From assembly GCA_965229525.1 (NCBI GenBank), contig OZ245886.1, positions 2,046,001-2,110,000 on the forward strand: 64,000 nt of DNA, read 5' to 3'. Positions 42,073-50,331 of the stretch are shown piece after piece (positions within the stretch are counted from its first letter, which is position 1; every line of letters begins with the position of its first letter). The DNA comes from HXMU1420-13 sp965229525. Lineage in GTDB: Bacteria > Bacteroidota > Rhodothermia > Balneolales > Balneolaceae. The position numbers were made by a program, and so were the translations under genes. Under the pieces are notes generated by a model, which saw only the letters and a list, made by a program, of their open reading frames with translations, was not told where the DNA came from and made no database searches.

Positions 42073-43092
42073 ATGAAACAGCTTCTTTTTATTACTCTGG
42101 TACTTCTCATTAATCAATCTTTAAATGCACAAAACATTTTAGTGGTTGATAATACTGAATTGACTCCATCAGGAGATAACTATTACACCAGCTTACAAAC
42201 GGCGATTACTGAAGCAGAACAAGGTGACATTATATATGTAATTCCTAGCACTAAAAATTATGGAAGCATTGACATTTTTTCCAAAACGAACCTCACGATT
42301 GTGGGTGGAGGTTATAATTCCGGTGCCGGCTCTAAACATAACCCATATGATTCGAGGGTTGTTAATGTTGATATGAGGAATTCAATAAATGTTGTACTCA
42401 AAGGAATAAATATTGCTGGGGTAAACGGAATGGATATAGGTCCAGTTACAGACGGTGCGTCGATGAATATTTATATCTCGGAATGTGTGATTACAGTTTT
42501 AGGTATAAGCCGTGCTGATGGAGTGACTATAGTGAATTCGTTTATATCAACTAATTTCTTTACAAGTTCTAGTTCAGCAACAAATATTTCAGTAAAAAAT
42601 AGTGTAATAAGTGAGTCTAGTACTTTCACTAATGTTCACAATACAAGTTTTGAAAATAACTTATTTGTTGGAATGAAATTGGCGTCAACGGTTGAAAATA
42701 ATATTTTTAAAAACAATATTTTTGCCGGAAATACAACAGATATTGAAGGACACATTTGGAGTAATAGGGGGAATACTTTTATTAATAATTTTTCAAGTAC
42801 TCTTATTGATTGGGTAGGCGGTTCAAATACAGGAGAGGATAATATTTTCAATAGCATGCAGCTCGAAAATATTTTTACCGATGACAGTGTTCGATCTAAT
42901 ACCGATTGGAGCTTAGACTGGTTATTAACAACCGAAAATGCCTTTTTTGAAAACAGAGGACCATCTAAAGGTTCTAACCCAATGGATGGTTCCCCAATTT
43001 TTTCGTTACCTACAATTTATGAGTTAATAGCTCCTACAACTCTGAAAGAAGGAGAGGATACCGAGATCACCATCAAAGCGCGCGGAAATTAA
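42073..43092 (+). CDS. Secreted beta-helix-like protein
   Basis: 339 residues with a signal peptide (FITLVLLINQSLNAQ). The middle (about 50-260) shows the ladder of NxxIxxxxF and NNIFxxN-like turns (NTSFENNLFVGMKL, NNIFKNNIFAGNT, NRGNTFINNFSS) typical of right-handed parallel beta-helices. There is no T9SS domain of its own. The stop codon overlaps the ATG of the next gene by one base, so it is co-expressed with a T9SS cargo protein. The C-terminal ~40 residues (DGSPIFSLPTIYELIAPTT) look like a linker. The function is unknown; polysaccharide interaction is a guess from the fold. Confidence 0.75.
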   Translation: MKQLLFITLVLLINQSLNAQNILVVDNTELTPSGDNYYTSLQTAITEAEQGDIIYVIPSTKNYGSIDIFSKTNLTIVGGGYNSGAGSKHNPYDSRVVNVDMRNSINVVLKGINIAGVNGMDIGPVTDGASMNIYISECVITVLGISRADGVTIVNSFISTNFFTSSSSATNISVKNSVISESSTFTNVHNTSFENNLFVGMKLASTVENNIFKNNIFAGNTTDIEGHIWSNRGNTFINNFSSTLIDWVGGSNTGEDNIFNSMQLENIFTDDSVRSNTDWSLDWLLTTENAFFENRGPSKGSNPMDGSPIFSLPTIYELIAPTTLKEGEDTEITIKARGN

Positions 43093-44522
43093 TGAAACGC
43101 TTAGCTTTCTTTCTTTTACTGAGTTTTCTCACACTTAGTATTCAGGCTCAGAATATTACGGCGGTGGAATATTTTTTTAACACCGATCCCGGGATAGGAT
43201 TGGGAACTCCTATTCCAGTAAATGAAGTAGGAGAGGATCTAACTATTACTGCTTCTATAAATACAGAAGGGTTATCTGTTGGAGTACATACGCTTTTTAT
43301 TAGAGCAAAAAACGACAGCAGCGAGTGGGGACTTCCCATTAAAAAACTGGTTTTTGTTGATCAAAGAACCCCAATTGAAGAGCAACAAATTACAGCAGTA
43401 GAATACTTTTTTGATAGTGATCCCGGAGTAGGAAATGGAATCGCAATTGCAGTAGATCCTGCAAATGATGCAGAAATACTCGCAAATATAAATACAGCAG
43501 AAGTCGGTAGAGGAGTATATACCTTATATGTCAGGGCCAAACAACAGGATAATGTTTGGGGACTCCCTATAAAAAAGCTGGTATTTGTAGATCAGTCAGC
43601 TCCAAATCAAGTAGGACAAATTGTAGCCGGAGAATATTTCCTGAATACCGATCCGGGATTTGCGGGAGCTACTTCATTTAGTATTGACCCAGGGACAGAT
43701 ATCGAAGCTTCATTTACTGTTCCTGGATCATTGTTGCCTATTGGAAATCAGGTTTTATATGTACGTGTACAGGATGAATTCGGACGGTGGGGGATGTACA
43801 GCAGCTTTACGTTCAATTTATTGGAGGTACCATTTGTTGAGCTAACAGAAAGTGATACTCTTTCAATAAATGAAGCAGATACTCTACTTCCAATAATGGA
43901 AGACCTTGCAATTTCGGCTTCCGAAGGCTTAAGTATAGATTCCGCTTCTGTTGAAGTTACTTCTGGATTTGTACCGGAAGTTGATTCACTGTTTATCAAC
44001 GAAACCAATGATTTTGATTTTGAAATCGAAGTATCAAAAATTTGGGTTATTGGGACTGGTACAGCATCAGAATATCAAGAAGTATTTAACACGCTCACTT
44101 ATAAGTTTTCGGGTTCTGAATCCATTGATACGGTCAAAATCGTTGAGTTTCAGGTATATTCGCAGGGTTTAAAAACAAGTTTAGTAACTAGGTATTTAAA
44201 TCTTCAAATAGAAGTTGATACAACAGCAACTTCTGGAGAACCTGATCTTGATTTACCTTCTGATTTCAGTCTGAAACAGAATTATCCAAACCCGTTCAAT
44301 CCATCATCAACCATTCAATTTGGGTTACCTGAAGCTTCGTTTGTAAGACTCGAAGTGTTTAATATGCTTGGACAGAGAGTCTCTGAATTAGTGAATGAGC
44401 AACTTCCTACAGGATATCATTCGGTTCGATTTGATGCTTCATCTTTGGCTTCAGGAATCTACATTTATAGAATTCAGGCGGGCTCGTTTGTGCAGACCAA
44501 AAAGATGATGCTCATTAAATAA
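43092..44522 (+). CDS. T9SS cargo protein with three tandem beta-domain repeats
   Basis: 476 residues with a signal peptide (LLLSFLTLSIQAQ). Three consecutive repeats of about 80-85 residues begin NITAVEYFFNTDPGIG, QITAVEYFFDSDPGVG and QIVAGEYFLNTDPGFA; the first two end with WGLPIKKLVFVDQ. A different segment (about 255-385) follows, then a full T9SS type A domain (NYPNPFNPSSTIQFGLPE ... SGIYIYRIQAGSF ... MMLIK). It is expected to be a secreted or surface adhesin-like protein. Its ATG overlaps the beta-helix gene stop, so the pair is translated together. Confidence 0.85.
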   Translation: MKRLAFFLLLSFLTLSIQAQNITAVEYFFNTDPGIGLGTPIPVNEVGEDLTITASINTEGLSVGVHTLFIRAKNDSSEWGLPIKKLVFVDQRTPIEEQQITAVEYFFDSDPGVGNGIAIAVDPANDAEILANINTAEVGRGVYTLYVRAKQQDNVWGLPIKKLVFVDQSAPNQVGQIVAGEYFLNTDPGFAGATSFSIDPGTDIEASFTVPGSLLPIGNQVLYVRVQDEFGRWGMYSSFTFNLLEVPFVELTESDTLSINEADTLLPIMEDLAISASEGLSIDSASVEVTSGFVPEVDSLFINETNDFDFEIEVSKIWVIGTGTASEYQEVFNTLTYKFSGSESIDTVKIVEFQVYSQGLKTSLVTRYLNLQIEVDTTATSGEPDLDLPSDFSLKQNYPNPFNPSSTIQFGLPEASFVRLEVFNMLGQRVSELVNEQLPTGYHSVRFDASSLASGIYIYRIQAGSFVQTKKMMLIK

Positions 44523-44574
44523 GCTAATTGTTTAATAGCTGACTAATTTTCTATCATGAGCAAAATTATTCGGC

Positions 44575-45456
44575 TTGTATTACTCTATCGAAATAATCCG
44601 CTTAGCGGCCGTGATACTAATCACATTTACACATATCCGTCATTCCTTCGAAAGCGGATTTATGTACGTATTTCTAGAGCAAGTGCCTTTATACGGAACA
44701 CTGATTTTGTCCATCATTTCGGGCTTTTTATATGCCGAAGTAACTTCATCAAAACCTGATCTACTCAAGAAGAAGGTCCGCAGTTTATTGGTTCCCTTTT
44801 TGATTGCGAATCTGCTTGTAATTGTACCTGCCTATATTGCGAATTTGTTTGGAGTTGATGTGCTCAATCGACTTAATTTTGACTGGGAAATAATTTTCGA
44901 CGGCTTGTTTTCAATACGTGCTGCCCCAATAAATCCACCTACCTATTTCATTCGTGATATTTTCGTCATCTTTGTAATGATCGAGACCATTCGCACTAGG
45001 AATTATCTGCTATTAGCCGGAATTATAGCGCTCGCTTTTTTTGGTGAATTACTTTTGAGATATGATATCCTGGTGTTGTTTATTGCCGGATTCATTTATT
45101 CCAGAAACGCCGCTTTTTTTCGAAGATTCAAAATCCAAATAATCAGTTTATTGATTGTATCCGGTGGAATATTATTCTACTTCGAGAGCATTTTAAATCG
45201 GCACTTTTTTTCAATGGTGATGTTCATTTTACTGATTGATTGGAAAGTTAATTTCAAAAATGTTGGTGGATATAGCTACACGTTACACCTTTATCACTCT
45301 CCAATTATTGTAGTGTCTTATCCACTGATTTTACGATTTGTAGATAATCCATATTTACTGGTTTTTCTGCAAGTTGGTGTAGCTTATAGTCTATGTTTTA
45401 TAGGATATCAGCTTATCCAAAAACTAAATCTTCGATTTATGCTAGGAGGTAGGTAA
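44575..45456 (+). CDS. Acyltransferase family (acyltransferase 3-like) membrane protein
   Basis: 293 residues with eight or more membrane helices. The first carries IEIIRLAAVILITFTHIRHSF, where the conserved His of acyltransferase-3 enzymes is seen. Such proteins O-acylate sugars of surface glycans. No ATG exists in this frame near the 5' end: the best start is TTG 44575, while an ATG at 44556 lies in another frame that would join after a +1 shift. The true start is therefore uncertain, and a small frameshift near 44560-44575 is possible. It is shorter than most family members (about 340-380). Its stop is four bases before the GT4 start. Confidence 0.68.
   Translation: MYYSIEIIRLAAVILITFTHIRHSFESGFMYVFLEQVPLYGTLILSIISGFLYAEVTSSKPDLLKKKVRSLLVPFLIANLLVIVPAYIANLFGVDVLNRLNFDWEIIFDGLFSIRAAPINPPTYFIRDIFVIFVMIETIRTRNYLLLAGIIALAFFGELLLRYDILVLFIAGFIYSRNAAFFRRFKIQIISLLIVSGGILFYFESILNRHFFSMVMFILLIDWKVNFKNVGGYSYTLHLYHSPIIVVSYPLILRFVDNPYLLVFLQVGVAYSLCFIGYQLIQKLNLRFMLGGR
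45444..45450 (+). promoter_or_regulatory. Strong Shine-Dalgarno that fixes a TTG start
   Basis: AGGAGGT lies nine bases before the TTG at 45460 and ends inside the acyltransferase gene. It is the clearest ribosome-binding site in the window and supports the TTG as the true start of the glycosyltransferase. Confidence 0.8.
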
Positions 45457-45459
45457 TCC

Positions 45460-46596
45460 TTGAAGATTGGTTACATCACAAAACAAGATCCTAATGATAT
45501 CCTCGCGTATTCAGGTACTCATTATCATATGTTTCAAGCTCTAAGGCATAGTTTTGATCAGGTGATACCATTTGGGCCAATCAATCAATCTTTTACAATC
45601 TTACCGAAGCTTTATGGAAGAGTGCTGACTTTTGGTTCGGGTAAGATTTATAAATACCAGTATAATGTAGGTCTGGCAAAACGTGCTGCTCGGCACATCG
45701 ATAAAAAAATCAAACAAAATAATCCTGATGCACTAATTGCTTCTTTGATGAGTCCTGAAGTCGCGTATCTGAATAGCGATATTCCATTATATTTAACCAC
45801 AGATGCCACTTTCCCATTGTTGAGGGACGTTTATAACAGTCATTCCAATTTGCATTCTAAATCGATAAAAGAAGCAATACATTTGGAAGGAAAAGCTTTT
45901 CAGAAAGCAGCGAAGCTTCTACTTCCACTTAAGTGGCTGGCCGACTCTGCAATGAAAGAGTATGGAGTACCGGCATCAAAAATTGAAGTTATTCCATACG
46001 GTTCTAATCTTGGATTGAAGAATTCTGAACTTGATGTTCGAACTTTGATTGAATCCAGAATATCAAACCAGAAGTTAAAACTTCTTTTTGTGGGGGTGAG
46101 ATGGGAAGAAAAGGGTGGACCATTTGCTGTTGAAGTAATTGATGAGCTTCAGAAAATGGAAATAGATTCAGAGTTAGTGATTGCAGGTTGTGATCCTGAA
46201 TTGTCAAACGACAAAAGCTACATCAGAAAGGTTGGTTTTTTTGATAAGTCTGATAAGGTTCAGAAAGATTCATTTATTCAATTATATAAGAAAGCACATT
46301 TCTTCATCATGCCAACAACTGCAGAATGTGTAGGAATGTCCTTTATAGAGGCAGCTTCGATTGGTTTGCCGGCAATTGGAACAAATGTTGGAGGAGTACC
46401 TGAAGCGGTTTCAGATAAAAAGACCGGGCTAATCATTAAAAAGGATCAATCGCCAAAAGATGTTGCTGAGAGGGTAACATCAACTTGGAAAGATGAAACC
46501 AAATACCGAAAAATTTCCTTAAACGCTTTTCAACACCAATCAAATAATATGAGTTGGGAGAGGTGGGGTGAAAGAGTTAAAGACCTCCTACAATAA
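45460..46596 (+). CDS. GT4-family glycosyltransferase
   Basis: 378 residues starting at TTG 45460, chosen because AGGAGGT sits nine bases upstream and no alternative ATG is near. The GT-B plan is evident: an N-terminal domain (MKIGYITKQDPNDILAYSGT ...) and a C-terminal donor domain with LLFVGVRWEEKGGPFAVEVI, MPTTAECVGMSFIEAASIGL and GTNVGGVPEAV, including the E-x7-E motif in the SFIEAASIGLP stretch. It probably transfers a sugar in surface-glycan synthesis together with the adjacent acyltransferase. It ends at a strong terminator. Confidence 0.87.
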   Translation: MKIGYITKQDPNDILAYSGTHYHMFQALRHSFDQVIPFGPINQSFTILPKLYGRVLTFGSGKIYKYQYNVGLAKRAARHIDKKIKQNNPDALIASLMSPEVAYLNSDIPLYLTTDATFPLLRDVYNSHSNLHSKSIKEAIHLEGKAFQKAAKLLLPLKWLADSAMKEYGVPASKIEVIPYGSNLGLKNSELDVRTLIESRISNQKLKLLFVGVRWEEKGGPFAVEVIDELQKMEIDSELVIAGCDPELSNDKSYIRKVGFFDKSDKVQKDSFIQLYKKAHFFIMPTTAECVGMSFIEAASIGLPAIGTNVGGVPEAVSDKKTGLIIKKDQSPKDVAERVTSTWKDETKYRKISLNAFQHQSNNMSWERWGERVKDLLQ

Positions 46597-46602
46597 CCAA
46601 AA

Positions 46603-46637
46603 AAAGGAAGCCCCGACCAAAGGGCTCCCTTTATTGT
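46603..46637 (+). terminator. Intrinsic terminator after the GT4 gene
   Basis: AAAGGAAGCCC (46603-46613) / GGGCTCCCTTT (46622-46632), an 11-bp stem with one mismatch and an 8-base loop. A T-rich tail follows, six bases after the stop. Confidence 0.85.
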
Positions 46638-46645
46638 TAGCAATC

Positions 46646-46764
46646 TATAGCCTGCCGTGTGTATACTCCGTTTCAAAACCTCGCCACGGAGCATGGGGCT
46701 ATAATCCAGTAAAACAAATCCGGCTTAGACATAGCTTTCCCAAGCTATCTCTGGGGATAAGCCG
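46646..46764. other. Two structured elements between GT4 and ftsZ
   Basis: Element 1: TATAGCC (46646-46652) pairs with GGCTATA (46697-46703), enclosing CTCCGT (46666-46671) / ACGGAG (46686-46691). Element 2: CGGCTTA (46721-46727) pairs with TAAGCCG (46758-46764), enclosing ATAGCTT-TCCC-AAGCTAT (46731-46748). Both are nested double stems in the 3' region of ftsZ. No T-run follows them on the minus strand, so they are more likely a structured 3' UTR, REP-like or ncRNA element than simple terminators. Confidence 0.5.
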
Positions 46765-46777
46765 TTTTCAGTGGAGA

Positions 46778-48097
46778 TTAATCCATGATCTTGCGCAAAA
46801 ATGCGGGCTGATCAGTATCACCTTTTTGGATACGCTCCGTGCTTTGTCGGAATGGGGCAACATTGGTTGGTTGCTCACTTTGTGGTGGCTCTTCCATATG
46901 TTGCTCTTCCTCACGACGAACGTTTAAGTCACGTCGCAGATAAGAAGGGGTATCCAATTTCTTGAGATTATTCTCGCCTTTGTAGTAATCACCAGTGGTT
47001 CGTGTAAAACGAGTTGGGATTTCCTTCTTTGCAGCTGGCGCCTGAGCTGGAGCACTCATTGCCTGTTCTGCTGGAAGTCCTGCTGGTTTATTTGGAGCGA
47101 TTTTTACGCGGTTTCTTTCTTCAGCCAAATCAAAACCCGTTGCAATAACAGTTACTCTGATATCCTCGCCGAAGTTTTCATCCAACACGGTACCCAGGAT
47201 GATTTCTGCATCATCACCGGCTTCTTGCTGAATGATACTAGTTGCAGTAGTTGTCTCACGCATACCAAGATTTGAACCCGCTGAGATATTAACTAGAACA
47301 TTTCTAGCACCATTGATGCTTACTCCATCAAGAAGTGGTGAGTTGATCGCTTCACGTGCGGCAATTTCAGCACGATCTGGTCCGGATGCAGTCGAGCTAC
47401 CCATAATTGCAGCACCACCATCGGTCATGGTTGTGCGAACATCTGCAAAATCAAGGTTAATTAGACCCGGCATCAAGATCAGGTCACTGATTCCACGAGT
47501 CGCATTGTATAGAACCTCGTTTGCAAGAGAGAAAGCTTCCATCAGAGATGTATTCTCATCAGCGATGTCTAGCAATCGCTCATTTGGAATAACTATAACG
47601 GTATCGCAGTTTTTCTTTAGTTCGTTGATTCCTTCAAGTGCATACTTTTTGCGAATTTTTCCTTCGCAATCGAATGGAGTGGTAACAATACCAACGGTAA
47701 GGATTCCACGTCGCTTTGCCATTCCGGCAACAACGGGTGCTCCACCAGTTCCTGTTCCACCACCCATTCCTGCAGTTACGAAAATCATATCTGCACTTTC
47801 GATGGATTCTTCAATTTCATGTCGGTTTTCTTCAACAGCTTCACGTCCAATCTCTGGTCGTGCACCTGCGCCTAAACCGCTGGTTAATGCAGCACCAACC
47901 TGTACTTTGATGTCTGCATGACTTGCTTTCAAAGCCTGTGCATCGGTGTTCAACGCAATGTATTCCACACTTTCGAGGCCCATATTTATCATGTTGTTGA
48001 TGGCATTACCGCCACCCCCGCCAACGCCAATCACTTTAATCTTGGCATTTTCCTGGCTCTGTTCGTCGAAGAAGAATCGAGAGTTATAATTAGCCAT
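46778..48097 (-). CDS. ftsZ: Cell division protein FtsZ
   Basis: 439 residues, the tubulin-like GTPase that forms the cytokinetic ring. VIGVGGGGGNAINNM, the GTP-binding tubulin signature GGGTGTGG and NLDFADVRTTM are classical. After the globular domain (to about residue 325) comes an Ala/Pro and charged linker, and the conserved C-terminal peptide DTDQPAFLRKIMD, which binds FtsA and similar partners. It is the last gene of the division cluster, 79 bases after ftsA. Confidence 0.97.
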   Translation of the reverse strand: MANYNSRFFFDEQSQENAKIKVIGVGGGGGNAINNMINMGLESVEYIALNTDAQALKASHADIKVQVGAALTSGLGAGARPEIGREAVEENRHEIEESIESADMIFVTAGMGGGTGTGGAPVVAGMAKRRGILTVGIVTTPFDCEGKIRKKYALEGINELKKNCDTVIVIPNERLLDIADENTSLMEAFSLANEVLYNATRGISDLILMPGLINLDFADVRTTMTDGGAAIMGSSTASGPDRAEIAAREAINSPLLDGVSINGARNVLVNISAGSNLGMRETTTATSIIQQEAGDDAEIILGTVLDENFGEDIRVTVIATGFDLAEERNRVKIAPNKPAGLPAEQAMSAPAQAPAAKKEIPTRFTRTTGDYYKGENNLKKLDTPSYLRRDLNVRREEEQHMEEPPQSEQPTNVAPFRQSTERIQKGDTDQPAFLRKIMD

Positions 48098-48176
48098 GTT
48101 TGCTCCTGTTGTTGTTTACTGGATGTATTTTTATAGATGATTTGTTCTAATTTTTTGGAACATGAAATGATTCATG

Positions 48177-49436
48177 TTAAAGTTCTTTGAACCAGCTTTT
48201 CATGCGATCAGCGATTTTGTTCATCACTTGTTCTACACTGGTCGCTTTTCCTGATCCTGCGATCATGGTTTTGCTGGTATTTGTGCCGGTTTGCAAGGCG
48301 TGAACCACCAAGCCAACACCGGTTGCATAAATCGGACTATTAACTTCTTCAACAAGTCCGCCTGTGATTCCTAATGGAATACCAATTTTTGCGTCCATGC
48401 CAAGTATTTCGTTGGCTAAAGGACAAATATTTTTGATCAGAGAACCGCCACCTGTTAGCACAACACCGGCGCTTAAGGCATCCGAATAACCGCTTCGTTT
48501 TACTTCAATACTCACGATCTCCATGATTTCTTCCATTCTGGCCTGGATAATTTTTGCTAGAATACTTTTCGTGATTTCTTTTGGTGGACGACCTGCAATT
48601 CCAGGTACCGTGATCACCTCATCTTGTTCAATCAAATCAGCGTAACATTCCCCATGGTTTCTTTTCAGGGTTTCTGCCTGATCATCTAGCACACTTAAAC
48701 CAAGTCGGATATCGTCTGTTACTTTCTGGCCAGCAATAGCGATTACTGCTGTGTGGCGAATTGTGTTGTCGCGGAAAATGGCAACATCAGTGGTACCGCC
48801 ACCGATATCAACCAATACAACGCCAGCCTGTTTTTCCTCTAAATCAAGTACAGAATATGAAGAGGCCAGGGGTTCTAGAATAATATCAGCTACCTGATAA
48901 CCGGCACGTTCCACACATCGGTAGATATTTTTTGCTGCAGATACCAAACCGGTAATAATGTGGACTTCCGCTTCCATACGCATACCGCTCATTCCAACCG
49001 GATCAGCAATACCATCCTGACCGTCAACTACGAATTCTTGTGGAATTACATGCAAGATTTGTTGATCAGTCGGGAGCATGATGCGTTGACAATCTTCCAG
49101 GAGACGCTCTACATCTTGTCCTGTAATTTCATTGTCTTTGTTGTTAATGGTAATCACACCTTTACTTCGCATACTTCTGATGTGATCTCCGGCAATCCCT
49201 ACATTAACAGAATTTACCTGAATGCCTGATGCAAGCTCTGCCTGAGCGATTGCATCTTTAATCGCATTTACTGTTTTATCAATGTTTACGACAACTCCTC
49301 TGTTAAGTCCGTCGCTTGGAGCTTTCCCGACTCCTAAAATATTTATCCGATTTGACTCATCGATGGAAGCAACGATGGCACAAATTTTTGTAGTCCCGAT
49401 ATCGAGACCGACCATAATATTTTCCTGTTCTGACAT
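48177..49436 (-). CDS. ftsA: Cell division protein FtsA
   Basis: 419 residues, an actin/Hsp70-fold ATPase that tethers FtsZ to the membrane. Family motifs are VGLDIGTTKICAIVA at the start, VVLVDIGGGTTDVAIF (phosphate 2 loop) and GVVLTGGGSLI; the C-terminal NKIADRMKSWFKEL is the amphipathic membrane-targeting helix. It follows ftsQ by 145 bases, a gap that contains a dispersed palindromic repeat, and precedes ftsZ. Confidence 0.96.
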   Translation of the reverse strand: MSEQENIMVGLDIGTTKICAIVASIDESNRINILGVGKAPSDGLNRGVVVNIDKTVNAIKDAIAQAELASGIQVNSVNVGIAGDHIRSMRSKGVITINNKDNEITGQDVERLLEDCQRIMLPTDQQILHVIPQEFVVDGQDGIADPVGMSGMRMEAEVHIITGLVSAAKNIYRCVERAGYQVADIILEPLASSYSVLDLEEKQAGVVLVDIGGGTTDVAIFRDNTIRHTAVIAIAGQKVTDDIRLGLSVLDDQAETLKRNHGECYADLIEQDEVITVPGIAGRPPKEITKSILAKIIQARMEEIMEIVSIEVKRSGYSDALSAGVVLTGGGSLIKNICPLANEILGMDAKIGIPLGITGGLVEEVNSPIYATGVGLVVHALQTGTNTSKTMIAGSGKATSVEQVMNKIADRMKSWFKEL

Positions 49437-49486
49437 TACCTTATACCGCTGTTTAGATGATTGCTAATATTTAAAAACACACTGTA

Positions 49487-49549
49487 GTCATGCTGAACTC
49501 GATTCAGCATCTTATTCCGCCACAGATCCTGAAATAAGTTCAGGAAGAC
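49487..49549. repeat. Composite palindromic repeat in the ftsQ-ftsA gap
   Basis: Two inverted arms of a ~26-base unit, each with its own hairpin: TGCTGAA-CTCGA-TTCAGCA (49491-49509) and TCCTGAA-ATAAG-TTCAGGA (49527-49545). The same unit is at 14624-14649. Between copies, one stem pair changes C-G to G-C on both sides at once, so pairing is conserved. It is a dispersed intergenic element rather than a cluster-specific control site. Confidence 0.65.
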
Positions 49550-49581
49550 GATTATTTGGAATTGTTTTGCTTGCAGATTAA

Positions 49582-50331
49582 TCATGATCCAACCTCCCTT
49601 GTAACCACCTGATCGGCGAACCTCAGATCAACTTGCTGCATTGTTTGGATGCCTTTGTATGCTATCACTTCGCTGTAAAAGACTTCCCAATTTTTGAACT
49701 TTTGGTCGAAGTCATTTTGACCAAATACTAATTTCACACCATTCTCATGGCTCAACGCGATGACTCCATCATTTGGATCGTAAACCACTTCACTAATGGT
49801 TGCCCACCCAAACTGATTCCTAATCGCACTCACAAGAAAATCTCGAACTTGATAGAATTCTTCGGATGAAAGTGTATCTGCATTGAGTCTGGCATCAAAA
49901 CCATACACTAAAGGAAGGTTTCGTTGCTTTTCCTGGATAATTGGAAGCTTTACACCGTGTGCATCCACATAAATTTCGTTGTCGCCCTGAATGAGAAGTG
50001 CGATGGGGAATCGTTCTCGCGTTGTAATTTTCACCTTCCCAAGTGCATCCACATATAGAGTTGCATTGTGCACATAGTCCAGGGATTCGATACGCTGAAT
50101 TGCAGTACCAAGGTCCAAACTATCCGGATGAACCCCGATCTGAATTCCTGACACAGAAACAACGTCATCTGCAGGGGTGAAGTAATTCCCCTCAACAACT
50201 ACAGTTTTTACACGAAGGTTTTGTTGCCAATACATTGCTGTGATGATTGATCCACCGAGAATCAAAATCACCAGTGCTGCCCATGGCAGAACCTTATTGG
50301 ATGAAGTGCTATTTGAATTCTTTTTACTCAA
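49582..50331 (-). CDS. ftsQ: Cell division protein FtsQ/DivIB
   Basis: 249 residues. A cytoplasmic N-terminus, one transmembrane helix (VLPWAALVILILGGSIITAM) and a POTRA domain (LRVKTVVVEGNYFTPADDV) define FtsQ/DivIB, the divisome scaffold that recruits FtsL/FtsI. The start is TTG at 50331, overlapping the murC stop by four bases (TTGA); the next ATG would delete the membrane helix. The C-terminal beta domain is present. The division role is well established for the family. Confidence 0.92.
   Translation of the reverse strand: MSKKNSNSTSSNKVLPWAALVILILGGSIITAMYWQQNLRVKTVVVEGNYFTPADDVVSVSGIQIGVHPDSLDLGTAIQRIESLDYVHNATLYVDALGKVKITTRERFPIALLIQGDNEIYVDAHGVKLPIIQEKQRNLPLVYGFDARLNADTLSSEEFYQVRDFLVSAIRNQFGWATISEVVYDPNDGVIALSHENGVKLVFGQNDFDQKFKNWEVFYSEVIAYKGIQTMQQVDLRFADQVVTREVGS

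Noticed and set aside
44522..44540. AGCTAATT...AATAGCT hairpin after the T9SS cargo gene
   Set aside because: Stem broken by a bulge and AT-rich; too weak to call a terminator.
44556..44759. 67-codon plus-strand frame at the 5' end of the acyltransferase
   Set aside because: No family match, and it overlaps the membrane-protein frame. Kept only as evidence for a possible frameshift.
47232..47921. Plus-strand 229-codon open frame over ftsZ
   Set aside because: It lies fully antisense to the highly conserved ftsZ core and has no family resemblance. Its length reflects ftsZ codon composition.
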